64,000 nucleotides of DNA from Leucogyrophana mollusca. Taxonomy: Eukaryota; Basidiomycota; Agaricomycetes; Boletales. A program made the position numbers and the translations under genes. The stretch lies in contig MU266355.1 of the NCBI GenBank assembly GCA_021014945.1, positions 124,001 to 188,000 of the forward strand, written 5' to 3'. Positions 60,710-64,000 of this stretch are shown here, piece by piece (within the stretch, counting starts at the first letter, position 1; every line of letters starts with the position of its first letter). Under the pieces are notes generated by a model. The model was given only the letters and a program-made list of their open reading frames with translations, made no database searches and was not told where the DNA came from.

Positions 60710-61411
60710 TAAAAGACAATAGTTATGCAAGAATAGGTATCAGGAAGATAGAAAAATCGGCTCTACCTCATCAAAGTCACAGAGAATGCTGTCAGGCAGA
60801 ACTCGATGCCCGCGATATTTTTTGACAGCCCAGGCAGCTTGTTTGCCGTTCAAGCCCTTTTGATATGCGTCAATAAATCGCCGGGACCTGCATCAGGAAA
60901 ATCCCCATTTTCCTTTTTGGTATTTTGCCAGTTAGGCCGACTTCGAAAGCGTGATAAGGAGACAAAGAAAGTGCTGAGATGGCTTATTGTCCTAGTCTCC
61001 AGTAGCTGACCTTAAAAACATATGACAGTCGATATGTATCAATATAAGGTCTTCTCCGATTAAGCTGTGGCGTGCAGGAGGGTCCGATTTGGTATCAATA
61101 GTAACAATATTGCACAGTGCCCAACTAGTTAACTCGAAAAAAACGACTGGTTATGTATATTCTAAATAATTCATTAATCGCCACCTCTTGATGCGTGCAC
61201 TGAGCGCTGGGTGCTTGTGTAGGATAGCATTATTAGCTGTAGACACATATCAGCGAGCACAATAATCAGTCAGATCCATATATTGCCTCTGTTGCCCAAC
61301 TGGCATGGAGACCGAAAACCTCTCGCACCTCTCCTCGCACTCGACCGTTAACCACGCAGATTTCGGTGCTATAGCTGTCAGTGCCACAGATATCACCAAA
61401 ATGGGAGAAAA

Positions 61412-61490
61412 AAAAGAAAGCCGACGTAAGGTTCGAACGAAGGACCTCACACCAAACAGCACGATGCAATAACTGCTAGGCTAACTGCCC
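61412..61490 (-). other. tRNA-like sequence, inverted copy
   Basis: On the minus strand the A box TAGCCTAGCAG and B box GTTCGAACC sit in the same arrangement as the right copy, followed by a T-run (TTTCTTTTTTTT). The central arm is degenerate. Confidence 0.55.
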
Positions 61491-61781
61491 ATGAATACAA
61501 AAGGGAAACAAAGAAATATGTAGGCTCCGATAGGCTTGGTAAAATTCTGACTCGAAGTTCTTCCACTGTAATGCTTAGCCTGCTGCTGAAGGTTCACCAA
61601 CTAAGATGCTATTGTAATTAGGGACAGTCTAGCTACATATATATTTGACCACCTGCAATCTTGTTGAGGATGGGTGAAGCTTCAGCAGCACGCTGAGCGG
61701 CACACTGGCAGTGCAAGAAGTTCGAGTTTTACTAAGTCTACCAGAGGTCTACATATTTCTTTGTTTAGCTATGGTATGCAT

Positions 61782-61862
61782 GGGCCGTTAGCCTAATGGT
61801 TGCTGCGTCACGCTGGCTTATGCGAGCTCCTTTGTTCGAATCTTATGTTGGCCTCTTTTTTT
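61782..61862 (+). other. tRNA-like sequence with pol III A and B boxes and T-run
   Basis: A box at 61789-61799 (TAGCCTAATGG), B box at 61834-61842 (GTTCGAATC), then TTTTTTT. The acceptor stem pairs GGCC with GGCC but has mismatches further in, and the anticodon loop has eight bases. Confidence 0.55.
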
Positions 61863-61910
61863 CCAATTTTGGTTTTCCCACCAGATATCTGTACAATTGG
61901 GTTGAGCTTA

Positions 61911-62157
61911 ACACGGTTTTTTGTCAAGTTTATACTATTAATTACTATCTGCTAAGTATGTGCCGATGAATGCCGAACGCCGGAAATCACCGAAGAGGAC
62001 CCTCCACCAAAGCCGGCCTTAATCTGGTCAGACTATTATTGTCCTGAGTTCGGTTTTCACAAAAGTAGACAAAGTAGATTCCATTCACTAAGTAAAACCA
62101 GGCAAACAAGGGGATAAAGTGATAGTAATATGTTCATATAAGTAAAAGTGTTCGGGT
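61911..62157. other. AT-rich flank of the transposase gene
   Basis: This stretch between the tRNA-like repeat and the 3' end of the Plavaka-like gene shows no gene. If the element has terminal inverted repeats, one end should lie here or just beyond; none could be recognised by eye. Confidence 0.35.
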
Positions 62158-63923
62158 TCAAAATGCTATCTCAAATGAATGATGATCAGCGTACTTATTG
62201 ACATAGTAGGCACGAAAAGCGTCGTAAGAGTGATAAAATTTGAGCGTACGAGGGATAAATTCACTACCGTAGATTGGGATTAAGTGGGCGGCACGGTAGA
62301 TTGCGTCGACGTGAATCACGGAAATTGCAGGCGTTTGGTCTGAGTTGAGCGCAGGTCGAACCATCCACATGCCAGTATCTTCATCGGGATTATTGCGCAC
62401 CTTATCGAACCAACGGACGACTGCGCACGGGTAATAATTCCCGTTGTACTGAAATGAGAAAAAGCACAGTACTCGTGCAATTTCGAGCCCACGCATGCCA
62501 GGGAGGTCGGGGTTTGAGTTGATGAAGACACAGTCGTAACGTGCGTGCTCCTGTCTCCACTTTGAGCAAGCACGAATGTGCTCTTTACGCATGCCGCCAA
62601 TGCCACTTAGATCGCTGGGGGCGAAGAATCGCGATGACGCTGAGTGAAAGACCATTATCTTGCCCTCATAAACAGGGAATGCAACAGTAGGGAGATTGTA
62701 AGGGTCTCGAGAGTCGTTTGGATGGATTTGCTCGAAGAGAAAAGCACGGATAAGGTCGGGGAGAGTGGGGATGCTCAGCTTGTGAGCCAGTGATGTAACC
62801 TCGCGTGGCCGCTTTCTTTCTACAGGGCTTTGGTCAGACGAGAATAAACAAGCACGAAAACTTACAAGGAGTCCTTGCAAGCTCCACATGAGCTTCGATA
62901 CGTGTGGGTCCATGGTCAACATCACTGTCGTCATTGTCATCGTCGCCGTGTTGTTGAGTCGGTATGGCGGCAGTGTTGCTTGCAGCGACGTGTACAGTGG
63001 GAGCACTGTGCGATTCATCGAGTGCAAGATCTGGGGTGTCCCCAGTAGTATTTCCTAGGCGTATATTGTATAAGTTCATTGTTATACGCGTGAAAACAAG
63101 GAGACTTACCTTTTTGTGCTCGATAAGCATCTGCCAGACATGTACCAGCGAGCATCCCACGACTAACGAAAGTGGCACGAGCAGCCGCAATTTTATCAAG
63201 CCGCTGGTTGGTGAGCAGCATCTGTCCAAGTGCATGGTAACGACTTGAACGCCGCCACGGCTGTTTTACGGCTTTGATGTGCTTGCACTCCGTTATTGAT
63301 GAACAGAGGCCGTTCGGGGCACCAAAGAGTCGTATAAGCACAGGATAGTGCTTCATGGAATGTTGGCGAGGGAGTGAAAATGTGAAAACAACGCCCACAT
63401 GGCGAAATACTTCACGATAGCAATGGAAACGGTCAAGCGCGTCTTGAATTTGATTGAGTGTCTCTTCGGTGATGATATTTCTCCGGACAAGATAACAGAA
63501 TTCAAGAAATGCCCGAAATGTGCGCACGACTTCGGACGGCACATGTCCCTCGATAGCGGGTAGGTAAACCTCTTTAAGTAGCGGTTCAGAACATGGGGGG
63601 AAACATTAAAACTGAAACAGCGTTAACGTACCTTCATAAGCGCCTTCGAATCATCCCCCGTCCATTGTTTGAAGCCTCGACCCTGAGGAAAGCGCCGGAG
63701 ACCCGAGAACGGTGCTACCGCAGCAATCCTGTGGGATCTTAAGTATATTTTCAATGGAGCTTTGACTTTGTATTACCTTCGATCAATATCGTCCATGATA
63801 CGCTCGGCTTCCGCAGTACTATGGACATGTTTGAGATACTTCTCCACCCAGTCGACAAGGTGATCTTTGAATACGCCTTTGATGAGCTGGTGGAGGAGGT
63901 CGGGTGCAAGGAGTTGATGAATA
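62158..63923 (-). mobile_element. Plavaka-like DNA transposase, 3' part, probably inactive
   Basis: The gene enters from the right edge. Exons read [96 protein letters not shown] and ALGQMLLTNQRLDKIAAARA. Then come ESHSAPTVHVAA and the C-terminal RKRPREVTSLAHKL, FFAPSDLSGIGGMRKEHI, CVFINSNPDLPGMRGL and DTGMWMVRP. These are the conserved blocks of Plavaka-type (CACTA-related) transposases of mushrooms. The splice near 62825-62866 with the best donor makes a TAA from a split codon, so the copy is probably dead. The catalytic N-terminal part is outside the window. Confidence 0.85.
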
Positions 63924-64000
63924 TCTGCACGGGGAAAATCATTTGTGAAAGGCTAGATAGATGAGCATTAACGAATCAATCATTACAAAAAGGGGCACTT

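Larger units (their letters stand above)
60185..61369. other. Gene-poor, repeat-bearing region
   Basis: This stretch after DSN1 is AT-richer and contains two short tandem repeats (60581-60607 and 60661-60709). No gene was recognised. Confidence 0.5.
61370..61910. mobile_element. Inverted pair of tRNA-like (SINE-type) elements
   Basis: Two arms of about 200-230 bp face each other around a spacer of about 70 bp (61602-61670). Each arm contains an inner CTGCTGCTGAAGGTTCACC-like block and a CTACATATTTCTTTGTTT block. A tRNA-like body follows with an A box (TAGCCTAATGG or TAGCCTAGCAG) and a B box (GTTCGAATC or GTTCGAACC), then a T-run. The right arm body is at about 61782-61855 on the plus strand. 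The left arm body is at about 61420-61490 on the minus strand. The anticodon arms do not fold well, so these are tRNA-derived repeats rather than functional tRNAs. Confidence 0.65.

Noticed and set aside
61412..61862. Two functional tRNA genes
   Set aside because: A and B boxes are good but the anticodon arms and loops do not form standard cloverleaves, and both lie in an inverted repeat.

Overview
The window is nuclear DNA from a filamentous basidiomycete, most likely an Agaricomycete. The evidence is dense genes on both strands, many 48-65 bp introns, and fungal families such as Zn2Cys6 and homeodomain regulators, a HET-domain protein, GH79, a TRI5-type terpene synthase and a Plavaka-like transposase. 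About 30 protein genes can be supported. Most have several exons, so I worked out boundaries by joining reading frames across GT-AG introns (and two GC-AG introns) and checking that family motifs are rebuilt.

Layout. 1-5.5 kb: the start of a Gln-rich gene running off the left edge, a short ARID-domain gene, and a TMEM41B/TVP38-type ER protein. 5.7-12 kb: a Zn2Cys6 transcription factor, a small J-domain protein and a CobW-type zinc GTPase. 12.2-19.2 kb: the lipid-remodelling protein CWH43 facing AP-3 beta tail to tail. 19.5-25.8 kb: a small secreted protein, COX12/COX6B, PRP18, JJJ1 and TIM13. 26-36.9 kb: a homeodomain regulator, U1-70K, COX10, a ZNF830-like protein and a secreted GH79 glycosidase. 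37-43 kb: NPT1, RRP41/SKI6, TRM8 and mitochondrial citrate synthase. 43-45.3 kb: gene-poor, with a decayed fragment of a DHHC gene. 45.3-47 kb: a HET-domain gene broken by one in-frame TGA. 48.8-60.2 kb: a DUF7918-type protein, a PLP-homeostasis protein, a TRI5-family terpene synthase, a DHHC palmitoyltransferase and the kinetochore subunit DSN1/MIS13. 60.2-64 kb: repeat-rich, with an inverted pair of tRNA-like elements and the 3' part of a Plavaka-like transposase.

Most genes are housekeeping: mitochondrial biogenesis and metabolism (COX12, TIM13, COX10, citrate synthase), RNA metabolism (PRP18, U1-70K, ZNF830, RRP41, TRM8), membrane traffic and lipids (AP-3 beta, CWH43, TMEM41B-like, DHHC). 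They are packed as divergent pairs sharing promoters of 140-320 bp and convergent pairs with as little as 18 bp between stop codons. Accessory content (HET, terpene synthase, secreted protein, transposon) lies mainly in the right third.

The most unusual signal is splicing structure. The DHHC gene appears to need a single-nucleotide exon to keep its invariant DHHC-Pro-Trp motif, COX12 needs an 8-nt exon, NPT1 a 16-nt exon, JJJ1 an 18-nt exon next to a GC-AG intron, and the zinc-finger regulator a GC-AG intron inside its Cys6 motif.
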